Assembly (NCBI GenBank): GCA_035468985.1
Contig: DATISF010000058.1
Span: 47,941-111,940, forward strand
From: DASVHS01 sp035468985
Lineage (GTDB): Bacteria > Acidobacteriota > Thermoanaerobaculia > Gp7-AA8
DNA: 64,000 nt
Direction of reading: 5' to 3'
This document shows, piece by piece, positions 34,455 through 42,821 of this stretch (positions are counted from its first letter, which is position 1; each line of letters starts with the position of its first letter). The position numbers and the translations under genes are program-made. The notes below the pieces were generated by a model. That model was given only the letters and a program-made list of their open reading frames with translations. It searched no databases and was not told the origin of the DNA.

Positions 34455-35549
34455 ATCGATATGGACGCATTCTATGCGTCCGTCGAACAGCGCAACCGGC
34501 CCGAGCTGCGCGGGAAACCGGTGATTGTCGGCTGGCCGGGGCTGCGCAGCGTCGTCTGCGCGGCGTCGTACGAAGCGAGGAAGTTCGGCGTGCACTCGGC
34601 CATGCCGTCTTCGCGCGCCAAACGGCTGTGCCCCGACGGCGTGTTCATCGCTCCCGACTTCGAGCGCTACCGCGAAGCATCGCAGCAGATCCGGGCGATC
34701 TTCGAGCGCCACACACCGCTCGTCGAGCCGCTCTCGCTCGACGAGGCCTATCTCGATGTGACCCGGGAGCTCACGGGGATTTCGACCGCCACCGAAACGG
34801 CGGAGACGATCCGCCGCGAAATCCGCGCCGAAACGCACCTGACCGCCTCCGCCGGCGTCGCTCCGAACAAGTTCCTGGCGAAGATCGCCTCCGACTGGCG
34901 AAAACCCGACGGACTGTTCGTCATCCGCCCGCACCAGGTCGAGCAGTTCCTCATCGGCCTGCCCGTGCGCAAGATTCCCGGCGTCGGAAAAGCGACCGAA
35001 GCCGTGCTCGTCGACATGGGCGTGGCCACGGTCGGCGATCTCCAGCGCTTCACCGAGCCGGAGCTGACCGCGCGCTTCGGAAAATGGGGAACGCGCCTCT
35101 GGGAGCTGGCGCGCGGCATCGACGAGTCGCCGGTCGTCTCGACACACAAGCGAAAGTCGTGGTCGAGCGAGAACACCTTCCAGACCGACATCACGCGAGC
35201 GGAGGTCGCGGAATACCTGGTGCGCGAGTCGCATCAGCTGTGGGAGGCGATGAGCAAACGTTCGATGCGCGGACGCACGGTCACCGTGAAGTTGCGCACA
35301 CCCGATTTCCGCACCGCCACGCGCCGGCGGACGCCGGAGCGCCCCATCGAGTCCGGCGACGATCTGGCGAGAATCGCCACCGAACTGCTCGACAAGTTCG
35401 ATTTCGCGCAGGATGCGCGATTTCGGCTCGCGGGCGTAGGAATGTCGAATTTCGACGAGGAGAACGACGAGGAGCCGACGCTTTTCCGGGATTCGGGATT
35501 CGGGATTCGGGATTCGGGAACCGAGATTCCCGATTCCGACAACGAATAG
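34437..35549 (+). CDS. dinB: DNA polymerase IV (Y-family translesion polymerase)
   Basis: The 370-residue polymerase bypasses DNA lesions. The start is TTG 34437, because only this gives MRKIIHIDMDAFYASVE with the first metal-binding Asp (IDMD). ATG 34461 would remove that strand. SLDEAYLDV carries the second acidic pair, and KFLAKIASDWRKPDGL and the helix-hairpin-helix IPGVGKATEAVL are also clear. The little-finger domain follows. The C-terminal RDSGFGIRDSGTEIPDS comes from a heptamer repeat and replaces the usual beta-clamp-binding tail. It overlaps the divergent aldolase gene by 18 bases. Confidence 0.94.
   Translation: MRKIIHIDMDAFYASVEQRNRPELRGKPVIVGWPGLRSVVCAASYEARKFGVHSAMPSSRAKRLCPDGVFIAPDFERYREASQQIRAIFERHTPLVEPLSLDEAYLDVTRELTGISTATETAETIRREIRAETHLTASAGVAPNKFLAKIASDWRKPDGLFVIRPHQVEQFLIGLPVRKIPGVGKATEAVLVDMGVATVGDLQRFTEPELTARFGKWGTRLWELARGIDESPVVSTHKRKSWSSENTFQTDITRAEVAEYLVRESHQLWEAMSKRSMRGRTVTVKLRTPDFRTATRRRTPERPIESGDDLARIATELLDKFDFAQDARFRLAGVGMSNFDEENDEEPTLFRDSGFGIRDSGTEIPDSDNE
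34451..34464. promoter_or_regulatory. 14-bp perfect palindrome spanning divergent start codons
   Basis: CCATATCGATATGG is its own reverse complement and holds the aldolase ATG on one strand and the dinB ATG 34461 on the other. It may simply reflect coding constraint (HIDM), but it could bind a dimeric regulator. Confidence 0.35.
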
Positions 35550-35594
35550 CCGAGTCTCGAATCACGCATCCCGAATCCCGAATCCCGAATCCCG
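35486..35594. repeat. Inverted pair of heptamer arrays at the dinB 3' end
   Basis: Four or more GGGATTC units (35486-35520) face GAATCCC units (35566-35594). The left half encodes the dinB C-terminal tail. The right half lies just upstream of the -10 box of the next gene. Confidence 0.9.
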
Positions 35595-35598
35595 CATA

Positions 35599-35604
35599 TA
35601 CAAT
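35599..35604 (+). promoter_or_regulatory. Candidate -10 box for the DapB-like dehydrogenase gene
   Basis: TACAAT (within CATATACAAT) ends 9 bases before ATG 35614, with no SD sequence. The expected -35 position falls inside the heptamer repeat. Confidence 0.4.
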
Positions 35605-35613
35605 CCCGCCGCC

Positions 35614-36594
35614 ATGAACTACCAGACACCCATCACCGTCGCGCAGTACGGGATCGGACCCATCGGTGCCGAGATCGCGCGGCTCCTTCTCACCAAGCCA
35701 TGGATCAAGCTCGTCGCCGCCGTCGACATCGACCCCAAGAAGATCGGCAAAGACCTCGGCGAAGTCATCGGCCTCAACAAACAGGTCGGCGTGAAAGTCA
35801 CAGGCGACCTGCAGGCGAAGGTCGACGTGGTCTGCCATTCGACCGGCTCACGGCTGCGCGAAGTCTCGACCCAGCTCAAAGCATTGCTCGAGCGCGGATC
35901 GCACGTGGTCTCGACCTGCGAGGAGTTGTCCTTCCCGCTCGATGACCGCGCCCGGGAGGACCTGCAGCAGGTCGCTCGCTCGCACAACGTGACGCTGCTT
36001 GGCACGGGCGTGAATCCCGGCTTCGTCATGGACAAGCTCCCGCTCACCATCACCTCGGTCTGCCAGGACATCAAGCAGGTCGACATCATCCGCATCCAGA
36101 ACGCCTCGACACGCCGCGAGCCGCTGCAACGCAAAGTCGGCGCGGGCATGACGAAAGACGAATTCCGCGCCGCCGTCGGGGCGGGCAAGATCAAGCACAT
36201 GGGTCTCAAGGAATCGCTGATGATGGTCGGCAACGGCCTGGGCGTCGATTTCGAGCACGTCAGCGAGGAGAAGATCGAGCCGGTCGTCGCCGACCGCAAG
36301 ATCACCACGCAATATCTGAAGGTCGCGCCCGGCCAGGTCGCCGGCGTACATCAGACCATTCACGGCCGCGGACGCATCAACGTGAACCTCGAGCTGCGCA
36401 TGTACGTCGGCGCCGAGGATGTCGCGGCGGACAAGGTCATCGTGCAGGGAACGCCGGACATCGAGCTTGAGATCAAAGGCGGCGTCCACGGAGATCGCGC
36501 CACGGCAGCGATGGTGGTCAACTCCATCCCGCGCGTCGTGCAGGCGCGTCCCGGCCTGCTGACGATGGACGACATCCCGATCAGCTTCCGCTGA
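35614..36594 (+). CDS. DapB-like NAD(P)-dependent dehydrogenase (2,4-diaminopentanoate dehydrogenase family)
   Basis: The 326-residue protein has a Rossmann start (VAQYGIGPIGAEIARLLLT), AAVDIDPKKIGKDLGE and VVCHSTGSRLRE. The signature TGVNPGFVMDKLPL is typical of the dihydrodipicolinate-reductase-like group that includes 2,4-diaminopentanoate dehydrogenase (Ord) of ornithine fermentation. No other ornithine-degradation genes are nearby, so the substrate is uncertain. An unrelated secreted protein gene converges on it with 3 bases between the stops. Confidence 0.8.
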   Translation: MNYQTPITVAQYGIGPIGAEIARLLLTKPWIKLVAAVDIDPKKIGKDLGEVIGLNKQVGVKVTGDLQAKVDVVCHSTGSRLREVSTQLKALLERGSHVVSTCEELSFPLDDRAREDLQQVARSHNVTLLGTGVNPGFVMDKLPLTITSVCQDIKQVDIIRIQNASTRREPLQRKVGAGMTKDEFRAAVGAGKIKHMGLKESLMMVGNGLGVDFEHVSEEKIEPVVADRKITTQYLKVAPGQVAGVHQTIHGRGRINVNLELRMYVGAEDVAADKVIVQGTPDIELEIKGGVHGDRATAAMVVNSIPRVVQARPGLLTMDDIPISFR

Positions 36595-36597
36595 GCG

Positions 36598-37839
36598 TCA
36601 CTTGCGCTTCGAGCGCTTCTGCATGTGGGCGATGACGGTCTTGCTCACGCCGCCTTTGGCGAGCGTGATCAGCGCGTTCGGCGATGTGTCGAAGGACACC
36701 TCCTCCGCGTCATCGATGGCCAGCATCAGGTTCTCGTCGGTCAGGCCCGCTTTCGCCATCTCGATGAGCGTCTGATTCGTCATCGGGCCGGAGGAGCTGC
36801 TGCTCTTCGTACCGGCGCTCGAAGTCGAGCCGCCGGTGTGCTTGCCGGCGGTCCATGCTTCGAACGCGGCGAGACTGGCCTGGGCGCGCGGCAGCGATGC
36901 CGGGATGCGCGAGGAGATGATGCTGTCGTACGTCTCGGTGAAGATCTTCTCGCCGGAGTTGTACTGAATCGCGTTCTGATAGTGACCGACCGCTTCGCGC
37001 AGCAGATCGGCTGCGCGGCGCGGATCATCGAGGCTGTATGCCAGGCCTTCCTTGGCCACGCCGAGCGCGTACTGCCGGTAGGCTTCCTGCGACTGGTTGC
37101 GATTCTCGGACACGGCTTCGACGGCCGCGAGATAGCGGTCCCACGTATTTCCTTCGGCGAGCGGGATGAACGCCTCGAAGCTTCCCTTCGGGACGATCAC
37201 GAAAATGCGATCGTGAGTCGGAACGAGCCGCGCGCCGACCGTCACCGCCGCCTTGTGCAGAAGATCGTCCTCCACCTTCGCGGGCGTCGCGGAGTTCCGC
37301 CCTTCCTCGTATTTCTGCGCGAAGTCGCCCGTCAGGTCGCCGGAGTCGATCACCCGGCCGTTCCGATCGGTGATGTCGTACACGCCGGCGAGCGATGCCT
37401 TGAGCACCTTCACGTTCTTCGTGACCGGAACGTTGTCGTAGACGTCCTTCGTCTCGTATTTGTTTTTCTTGGCGTTCCACTCCTCCTTCGTGCCGACCTT
37501 GCGGTATTCGTACTCGGTCTTCGTCTCCCACGTCTCGTGCGAGTCGAGCCGGTCCACGGCGAGGCGGATGGTCGTCTCGGGCTTGTCATTGCTGGCCAGC
37601 GTGCCGCCACCGCCGAGAAGCACGTCCTCGACGTAGCGCTTGAGCGTCGCGGCGTCGTCCGATTCCTTCGTGCGGTCGGCCGATCCGGTGACCTTGATGC
37701 GCCGCGCAGGCGTGTTGATCGCCGGCGGCCGGGTGCGATTCATGGTGATCGATTTCTTGGAGAAGCCGAAGCCTTCGCGGCCACTCGCACTCGATGCGCA
37801 GACACTTATGCCGAGGACGAGCAATGCCAGTTTTCGCAT
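36598..37839 (-). CDS. Secreted protein with repeated C-terminal helical motif, function unknown
   Basis: The 413-residue protein has a signal peptide (MRKLALLVLGISVCASSASG), a beta-rich N-terminal half rich in charged residues (EYEYRKVGTKEEWNAKK), a helical TPR-like middle (DDPRRAADLLREAVGHYQNAI), a Ser/Gly linker and a C-terminal pair of similar helices (LIEMAKAGLTDENLMLAI and ALITLAKGGVSKTVIAHM). The last motif is seen in many exported proteins of this type of genome, but I know no function. It is convergent with the upstream dehydrogenase. Confidence 0.75.
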   Translation of the reverse strand: MRKLALLVLGISVCASSASGREGFGFSKKSITMNRTRPPAINTPARRIKVTGSADRTKESDDAATLKRYVEDVLLGGGGTLASNDKPETTIRLAVDRLDSHETWETKTEYEYRKVGTKEEWNAKKNKYETKDVYDNVPVTKNVKVLKASLAGVYDITDRNGRVIDSGDLTGDFAQKYEEGRNSATPAKVEDDLLHKAAVTVGARLVPTHDRIFVIVPKGSFEAFIPLAEGNTWDRYLAAVEAVSENRNQSQEAYRQYALGVAKEGLAYSLDDPRRAADLLREAVGHYQNAIQYNSGEKIFTETYDSIISSRIPASLPRAQASLAAFEAWTAGKHTGGSTSSAGTKSSSSSGPMTNQTLIEMAKAGLTDENLMLAIDDAEEVSFDTSPNALITLAKGGVSKTVIAHMQKRSKRK

Positions 37840-37863
37840 GGCGCCTATTTTAAGGCCTCAGGC

Positions 37864-38793
37864 CTATGACCGATAGCGCACGTCAAGGACCTTCCGCACC
37901 ACGTCCTTGGCCGCATTCGGCAACCCCTGGACGGTCGTCAGCACGTCATTGAACGCGTGCGACTCGCCGCCGTGCTTGAAGCACTCGGCGCAACGCGGAA
38001 GGTTCGTCAAGTCGCGGCGATCGAACGCCGCCTGCATCTCGGCGAAGCGGGAGCCGTCGATGATCTCGCGAAGCGACTGCGCGCGGAGGTCGCCGATCAC
38101 CTGATCGCCGTGCGCGTCATAGCAGCAGTGCGTCACCCGGCCGTCGGCGAAGATCACCACCCAGGTGAAGAACGCCCCCTGCACGCATCCATAGAACTTG
38201 CCGTGCAGGTCCGTCTCCTCGTTCACGTCGAGCGCCTCGCACGTCTTCTCGATCACCCGCGCGTTCCGATACTTCTTCACATCGAACAGCTTCCGGAAGT
38301 CGTCGATGGTCTCGTCGAGCGTCAGCCGCGAGCGCATCTTCTGGATCTCGATGCGCATCGGATGACCCTTCGCCTGTCCGAGGAATTTGCGGGTGAGGTC
38401 GACGAGCTTGTCGAAGTCGCCGCCGGTGCGAAGCTGCGGATAGACCTGCGGGTTGACCGAGTCGACGCAGATGCGCAGGCGCTTGAGCGGCGTTGCCAGG
38501 AGCTTTGCGCCGATCTCTTCGGTCAGCAACAACCCGTTCGTGCTGAGGCTCGCCTCGGGGAACAGGCCGATGGCGTCGTCGATCCGCGAGTACAGCAACG
38601 GCTCGCCCATCTCGTGCAGCCACTTCAGCTTGAGGCCGAGGCCGTGGATCTCGCGCTCGGAGCGCTCGACGAGCGGCCAGGCCATGTCCTCATACGGTCG
38701 GCGAAGCACCGGCAGCGGGCACATGCCGCAGCGCAGATTGCACTTCGACGTCAGCTCGAGGCCGACCTTGATCCGTGATGGAGAGAACTTCAT
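37864..38793 (-). CDS. Radical SAM / SPASM-type protein
   Basis: The 309-residue protein has the [4Fe-4S] radical SAM motif CNLRCGMC (near residue 18). The C-terminal cysteines CC (THCCYD) and CAEC (LPRCAECFKHGG) look like an auxiliary-cluster SPASM region. STNGLLL and RICVDSVNP are typical radical SAM strands. The ATG 38793 overlaps the stop of the glycosyltransferase gene by 4 bases, so the two are co-translated. That suggests modification of a glycan or a lipid-linked sugar rather than a peptide, as no precursor peptide is visible nearby. The substrate is unknown. Confidence 0.88.
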   Translation of the reverse strand: MKFSPSRIKVGLELTSKCNLRCGMCPLPVLRRPYEDMAWPLVERSEREIHGLGLKLKWLHEMGEPLLYSRIDDAIGLFPEASLSTNGLLLTEEIGAKLLATPLKRLRICVDSVNPQVYPQLRTGGDFDKLVDLTRKFLGQAKGHPMRIEIQKMRSRLTLDETIDDFRKLFDVKKYRNARVIEKTCEALDVNEETDLHGKFYGCVQGAFFTWVVIFADGRVTHCCYDAHGDQVIGDLRAQSLREIIDGSRFAEMQAAFDRRDLTNLPRCAECFKHGGESHAFNDVLTTVQGLPNAAKDVVRKVLDVRYRS

Positions 38794-39899
38794 GGCCGCT
38801 CGACTAAACGGGTGAACAGCCTGCCGTAATCCTCCCACGAGTTGGCCTTCGCGGTTTCGGCGGCGGCGCGCTCCATGGCCGGACGGTCGGCTTCCGTGAA
38901 AAAGCGGTCCACGGCTCGCGCCAGGGCCTCGGGGTCTTCGGTCGGAATGAGATAGCCGTTGACGCCGTCGCGGACGAGCTCCGGCAGCCCGCCGACGCGG
39001 GAGGCGATGACCGGCCGCGCGAAGTGGAACGCCGTGAGCGCGACACCGCTCTGCGCTTCGATGCGGTAGGGCGCGAGAACCACGTCGGCGGCGGAGAAGT
39101 AGCTCGCGATTTCGCTGTCGGGGATGAAGCGGAGGTGGTAGACGACGGGATTCGGGATTCGGGATTCGGGATTCGGGTTCGTGTCCCACCATGGCTCGCC
39201 TGCGACGAGCAGCGTCGTGTCGACTTTGAGTCTTTTCCACGCTTCGACAGCGATATCGAGTCCCTTGAATGGACGGATGTGCCCGAAGAACAGCGCGACG
39301 TTCTTTCCCTCGAGGCCGAGTTTCCTCTTCGCTTCGTGGCGTGGCGGCATCGCGCCGCCGAGCTCGTGCGCGGGGAGATGCGCCTTCACCACCCGCCGCC
39401 CCCCCGCCCGGTGTACCGCGTCCTGCAGCTCGCTCTCCGCGTGCACCACCAGCACCCGCCCGCGCCGCAGCACGCGGTTCGTGAGCATCGACTTCCACCA
39501 GGCCGGCTCCTTGTCGCCGATGTTGTGGCACTGCAGAATCACGTTCGTGCCTCGGCGCAGCAGGGCGATGATCGTGAGATACGGCAGCGCCCACACCCAG
39601 ATCCACCAGACGAAGATCACCGCGTCGTACTTGCGCAGCCGCCAGCCCCCGCGCAGCCACGTGATCGGGTTCAGGATGTCGAGCAGAAACTCCGCGTCGG
39701 CGCGCGGAAGCGTCGGATCGATGTCATCGCCGCCGGGATAGAAGCGCTTGGGATATTGCCGTTTGAACGAGATGGCGTCCGCCCCGAGCTCCCTGGCGAG
39801 GCGCGTCGTGCAATAGGCGATGCCGGCGCGGTAGGGATAGACGGGGCCGACGATGGCGACGCGTGGACGGATCTCCGATCCTAGATTGGCAGGCTTCAC
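38790..39899 (-). CDS. Family-4 (GT-B) glycosyltransferase
   Basis: The 369-residue enzyme starts at GTG 39899 (an in-frame ATG 39965 would add 22 low-complexity residues). It has VAIVGPVYPYRAGIAYC at the N-terminus, ALFFGHIRPFKGLDIAVEAW, and the donor-binding APYRIEAQSGVALTAFHFARPVIAS near the C-terminus. A heptamer-derived DTNPNPESRIPNP sits in a loop of the second domain, between GEPWW and VVYHLRFIP. It is coupled to the radical SAM gene downstream. The sugar donor is unknown. Confidence 0.87.
   Translation of the reverse strand: MKPANLGSEIRPRVAIVGPVYPYRAGIAYCTTRLARELGADAISFKRQYPKRFYPGGDDIDPTLPRADAEFLLDILNPITWLRGGWRLRKYDAVIFVWWIWVWALPYLTIIALLRRGTNVILQCHNIGDKEPAWWKSMLTNRVLRRGRVLVVHAESELQDAVHRAGGRRVVKAHLPAHELGGAMPPRHEAKRKLGLEGKNVALFFGHIRPFKGLDIAVEAWKRLKVDTTLLVAGEPWWDTNPNPESRIPNPVVYHLRFIPDSEIASYFSAADVVLAPYRIEAQSGVALTAFHFARPVIASRVGGLPELVRDGVNGYLIPTEDPEALARAVDRFFTEADRPAMERAAAETAKANSWEDYGRLFTRLVERP
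39147..39180. repeat. Heptamer tandem repeat inside the second glycosyltransferase gene
   Basis: GGGATTC units, about four to five copies, are read in frame as NPESRIPNP on the minus strand. They lie in a predicted loop of the GT-B fold. Confidence 0.88.
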
Positions 39900-39965
39900 T
39901 TCCGAGGTACCCTCTGTCGGCCGACCACCTGCATGCGCTCCCGCGCTCTCGCCTTCCGCATCCAC

Positions 39966-40205
39966 ATGTATGACCGACGGAACTTGGAAGCTTGGCAGCA
40001 GGCGCGTTGACTCACAAAGAGATTTACCAGGTAACCCGCTGTTTCCCGCGAGACGAAATCCTCGGCCTCTCCGCTCAAATGCGGCGAAGTGGTGTTTCGG
40101 TCATCTGCAACATAGCAGAAGGAGAAGCCCGGTGGTCGCCCAGGGAACAAGGCAACGTTTGCCACGCCGCTCGAGGCTCACTCCTCAACTCCCTGATCCA
40201 AAGCG
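39966..40205 (+). pseudogene. Remnant of a four-helix-bundle (23S rRNA intervening-sequence type) protein
   Basis: ATG 39966 starts MYDRRNLEAWQQAR and then hits TGA at 40008. A one-base shift to the frame at 40007 restores LTHKEIYQVTRCFPRDEILG and then RRSGVSVICNIAEGEARWS and ARGSLLN, in the order of the four-helix-bundle family. The gene is thus frameshifted early, and the C-terminal helix is missing. It sits between a glycosyltransferase gene and a heptamer repeat. Sequencing error could also explain the shift. Confidence 0.65.
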
Positions 40206-40224
40206 GGCGCAAACGTGCAGCAAG

Positions 40225-40270
40225 GATCTGAGATCGAAGATCCGAAATCTGAGATCGGAGATCCCGGATC
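40225..40270. repeat. Degenerate heptamer array
   Basis: It reads in steps of seven: GATCTGA, GATCGAA, GATCCGA, AATCTGA, GATCGGA, GATCCCG, GATC. It ends at the stop of the radical SAM gene. This unit contains TGA and is found only outside intact genes. Confidence 0.75.
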
Positions 40271-41351
40271 ACGCGGCCGACAGGAAATTGACCACGGTCG
40301 AGGCCAGATACGCGCCCCACGTCCGCCAGTCGAAGACGAGCGATGAGGACATGAAGCAGGAGTGCGTGCAGTGGCACTCCTTGTTCCGGATCGACAATCG
40401 CTGCTTGTCCGAGGCCTCGGAGAACCACAGCTTGTCGAAGTCGTAGCCGGCGTCGCGCACGTTGCCGACCGCGTCGCGCAGCTCGCACATGCGCACTTCA
40501 CCGCGGGCGTCGAGCACACCCGAAACGAGGCCCGCGTGGCACGGGCGCACCTGGGTCTCCTGCTCGAGCACGGCCAGCTCCATCCGTCGCGAGTACATCT
40601 TCACGAACTTCAGGAAGCCGTCGTAGTGACGGTACGTCGACCAGTACGACTCCAGCTTGGGCAGCAGCTCGCGATATCTCTCCGTCGTGATCGGCTGGAT
40701 GTTCTTGTCGGGCTGATCGCCGCGCAGCATCTCGAACGAGTGGAACGAGACCTCCCGGAAATCGCGCCTCACTCCTTCAAACAACACATCGAGATCTTCG
40801 GCGTTGTAGGTGCAGAGGCACGTGTGCACGTTGACCGTGAGATTCGGGTACCGCGCCTTGAGCGGCATCAGCAGCGCGTACGTCTTCTTTGCGCGCTCGT
40901 AATTCCCCGGCACGCCGCGGATCCAGTCGTGCTTCTCGCCGATGTGATCGATCGAGAGGTTCACGACGATCTGCGTGTCGGGACATTTCTGCAGCGTCGA
41001 CTCCACCGAGCGGGCGATGAGATCGCTGGCGATCGCGCCGGTCGGGATGGTGATCTGCTTGACGTGATTCTTCTTCGAGAGCGTCTCGCAGACTTCCGGA
41101 AGGTCGCGGCGCAGGAACGGCTCGCCGCCGCTCATCACGATGAACAGCATGTCGCCCATCGAGGCGAACGTCTTCTGAAGCTCCTCGAGCGACAGCTCCT
41201 GGTCCTTGTTCTTGCGCAGCTGCTCCCAGTTGAAGCACGTCCGGCAGAACGAGTTGCAGTCGTACGTCAGACCGACGATCAGATAGACGGGCCGCATGCC
41301 GCGTTTGTCGACGAGGTATTGCAGGTACCGCCACTTGTCGGTGAACTTCAT
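40269..41351 (-). CDS. Radical SAM / SPASM-type protein
   Basis: The 360-residue protein has the cluster motif CNSFCRTC near residue 32, the GGEPFLRRDL strand, IPTGAI, and a C-terminal cysteine cluster (RPCHAG, MCELRD, CHCTHSC) typical of SPASM or twitch auxiliary iron-sulfur clusters. It is related in layout, but not closely in sequence, to the radical SAM protein at 37864. The MKF start is shared by both. The neighbours are glycosyltransferases. No peptide precursor gene is seen. The substrate is unknown. Confidence 0.88.
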   Translation of the reverse strand: MKFTDKWRYLQYLVDKRGMRPVYLIVGLTYDCNSFCRTCFNWEQLRKNKDQELSLEELQKTFASMGDMLFIVMSGGEPFLRRDLPEVCETLSKKNHVKQITIPTGAIASDLIARSVESTLQKCPDTQIVVNLSIDHIGEKHDWIRGVPGNYERAKKTYALLMPLKARYPNLTVNVHTCLCTYNAEDLDVLFEGVRRDFREVSFHSFEMLRGDQPDKNIQPITTERYRELLPKLESYWSTYRHYDGFLKFVKMYSRRMELAVLEQETQVRPCHAGLVSGVLDARGEVRMCELRDAVGNVRDAGYDFDKLWFSEASDKQRLSIRNKECHCTHSCFMSSSLVFDWRTWGAYLASTVVNFLSAA

Positions 41352-41398
41352 GTTCGGGGCGTTCTAACGTGGATGCACGGCCGGACATTCTGTCGTAT

Positions 41399-41465
41399 GA
41401 CTCGGGGACTCGAGGACTCGGAGTGCAGCACCGCCAGTCCCCCTGTCCTCGAGTCCCCGCGTCCT
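41399..41465. repeat. Inverted pair of GGACTCG-type heptamer units
   Basis: The left side reads ACTCGGGGACTCGAGGACTCGG and the right side GTCCTCGAGTCCCCGCGTCC, around a 20-base spacer. It lies between the start of the radical SAM gene and the stop of the OsmC gene and overlaps the latter's stop. Confidence 0.8.
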
Positions 41466-41892
41466 ACTTCTTCAATCGCGCATTGAGCGAAATCTGCACG
41501 CCCGCGAGCGCCTTGGAAACAGGACAGTTCTCCTTCGCAGCCTTCGCAGCCGACTGGAATCCCGCGTCATCGATCCCCGGCACTTCGCCCTCACAGTCGA
41601 GGTCGATCTTCGTGATGCCGAACCCCTCCCCGACCTTGTCCAGGCGCACGGACGCCGTCGTGTGCACCCGTTTCGCGGGATGGCCGGCCTTTTCCAGTCC
41701 GGCTGAGAGCGCCATCGAGAAACATCCCGCATGCGCGGCCCCGATCAGCTCCTCGGGGTTCGTCCCCTTCCCGTTCTCGAAACGCGTCCCGAACGAATAC
41801 TGTCCGGAGAACAGACCGCTCTCGACCTTGACCTCGCCTTTTCCCTCGCGCAGTGTTCCGCGCCATTCTGCTTCTGCCTTCCGTACCGGCAT
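41464..41892 (-). CDS. OsmC-family peroxiredoxin-like protein
   Basis: The 142-residue OsmC/Ohr-fold protein reduces organic hydroperoxides. The two conserved cysteines are in AAHAGCFSMALS (peroxidatic) and KENCPVSKAL (resolving). NPEELIGAAHAGCF is the typical OsmC segment. A perfect SD, AGGAGG, lies 5 bases before ATG 41892 and forms the last two codons of the glycosyltransferase gene upstream. It is therefore co-transcribed with an apparently unrelated gene. Confidence 0.93.
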   Translation of the reverse strand: MPVRKAEAEWRGTLREGKGEVKVESGLFSGQYSFGTRFENGKGTNPEELIGAAHAGCFSMALSAGLEKAGHPAKRVHTTASVRLDKVGEGFGITKIDLDCEGEVPGIDDAGFQSAAKAAKENCPVSKALAGVQISLNARLKK

Positions 41893-41894
41893 GG

Positions 41895-42821
41895 TTACCT
41901 CCTGATGATCCCGCGCAACATACCCCAGACGATGGCGAAGTAGTACGTCAGATGGTGGGCGGCAAACGCGAGCGGAATCCGCCAACGCTGGGACCCCGGC
42001 AGCCTCGTCGCACGCGACCCCAGAAGAAGCGTAGCGATGATGTAGGGAATGACCAGGACGGGTCCGAGGACGATGCCGATCGTCCCGGCCAGCAGAAAGC
42101 CGAAGATCTTCCCCTGGTTCGCTCGCGATCCAAGGATGACCATCTCTCCACTCTTGACGCGATAGCGCCAGCGCTGACGGAGGTACGGTCCGGGAAACGC
42201 GCGCCTCCGGTGATGGACCACCACACCGCTGTGATAGACGACGCGCCCCCTGGTCATGAGGTGCTCGATGAGCGCGGTGTCCTCGCCGATGTAGCCGATC
42301 GACTCGTCGAATCCGCTGAACACCGACCGCCGGACGAAGAGATTGACCAGGGCGATATCGCTGGCCGACGGTATGTCGAAGATCCCGGGGCGGTTCTCGT
42401 GCGCGGCCACCCCGCTTCCAATCCAGCGCGTCGCGAGCAGCGTGTCGGACAGCAATTCCGCCGGCGTGGAGTCGTCCGGAGCGGGGTCCGGCCCGCCGAT
42501 AGCGAGCACATCCGGGTGGTTGTCAAAGGTCGAGATCGCGGTCGCCAGCCAGCCGGGAGCGGCGCGTGCATCGTCGTCGATGAAGGCGAGAATCTCGCCT
42601 CCGGCGACGGAAGCCGCTCGATTTCTTCGAGTTGCGGGATTACGATTCTTCTCGACAACGTTTCTCACCCGGTTGTCCCAAGCCGGGCCGAGTGGCTCGG
42701 CCGAGATGACGATCAACTCGAACGGAAACGGGGCTTCCTGGAGCAGGACCGATTCGATGGCGCGCTCAGCGTCGCCACCGAGCCGTTCGACAGGCATGAT
42801 CACCGAGACTTTGAGCGTCAT
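41895..42821 (-). CDS. Family-2 (GT-A) glycosyltransferase with C-terminal membrane helices
   Basis: The 308-residue protein has a GT-A start (VSVIMPVERLGGDAERAIESVL), the metal-binding IDDDARAAPGW, and a later GEDTALIEHLMTRGRVVYHS. Two hydrophobic helices lie at the C-terminus (FGFLLAGTIGIVLGPVLVIPYI). It probably extends a surface glycan at the inner membrane. The ATG 42821 itself lies inside the 42816-42884 hairpin repeat, so the repeat provides the start codon and no normal SD exists. It ends 2 bases before the OsmC start. Confidence 0.85.
   Translation of the reverse strand: MTLKVSVIMPVERLGGDAERAIESVLLQEAPFPFELIVISAEPLGPAWDNRVRNVVEKNRNPATRRNRAASVAGGEILAFIDDDARAAPGWLATAISTFDNHPDVLAIGGPDPAPDDSTPAELLSDTLLATRWIGSGVAAHENRPGIFDIPSASDIALVNLFVRRSVFSGFDESIGYIGEDTALIEHLMTRGRVVYHSGVVVHHRRRAFPGPYLRQRWRYRVKSGEMVILGSRANQGKIFGFLLAGTIGIVLGPVLVIPYIIATLLLGSRATRLPGSQRWRIPLAFAAHHLTYYFAIVWGMLRGIIRR

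Noticed and set aside
37864..39660. Single 598-codon reading frame joining the radical SAM gene to upstream sequence
   Set aside because: The first half is an Arg/Ala-rich shadow of the overlapping glycosyltransferase gene. The radical SAM protein starts at ATG 38793 by homology and by the 4-base overlap.
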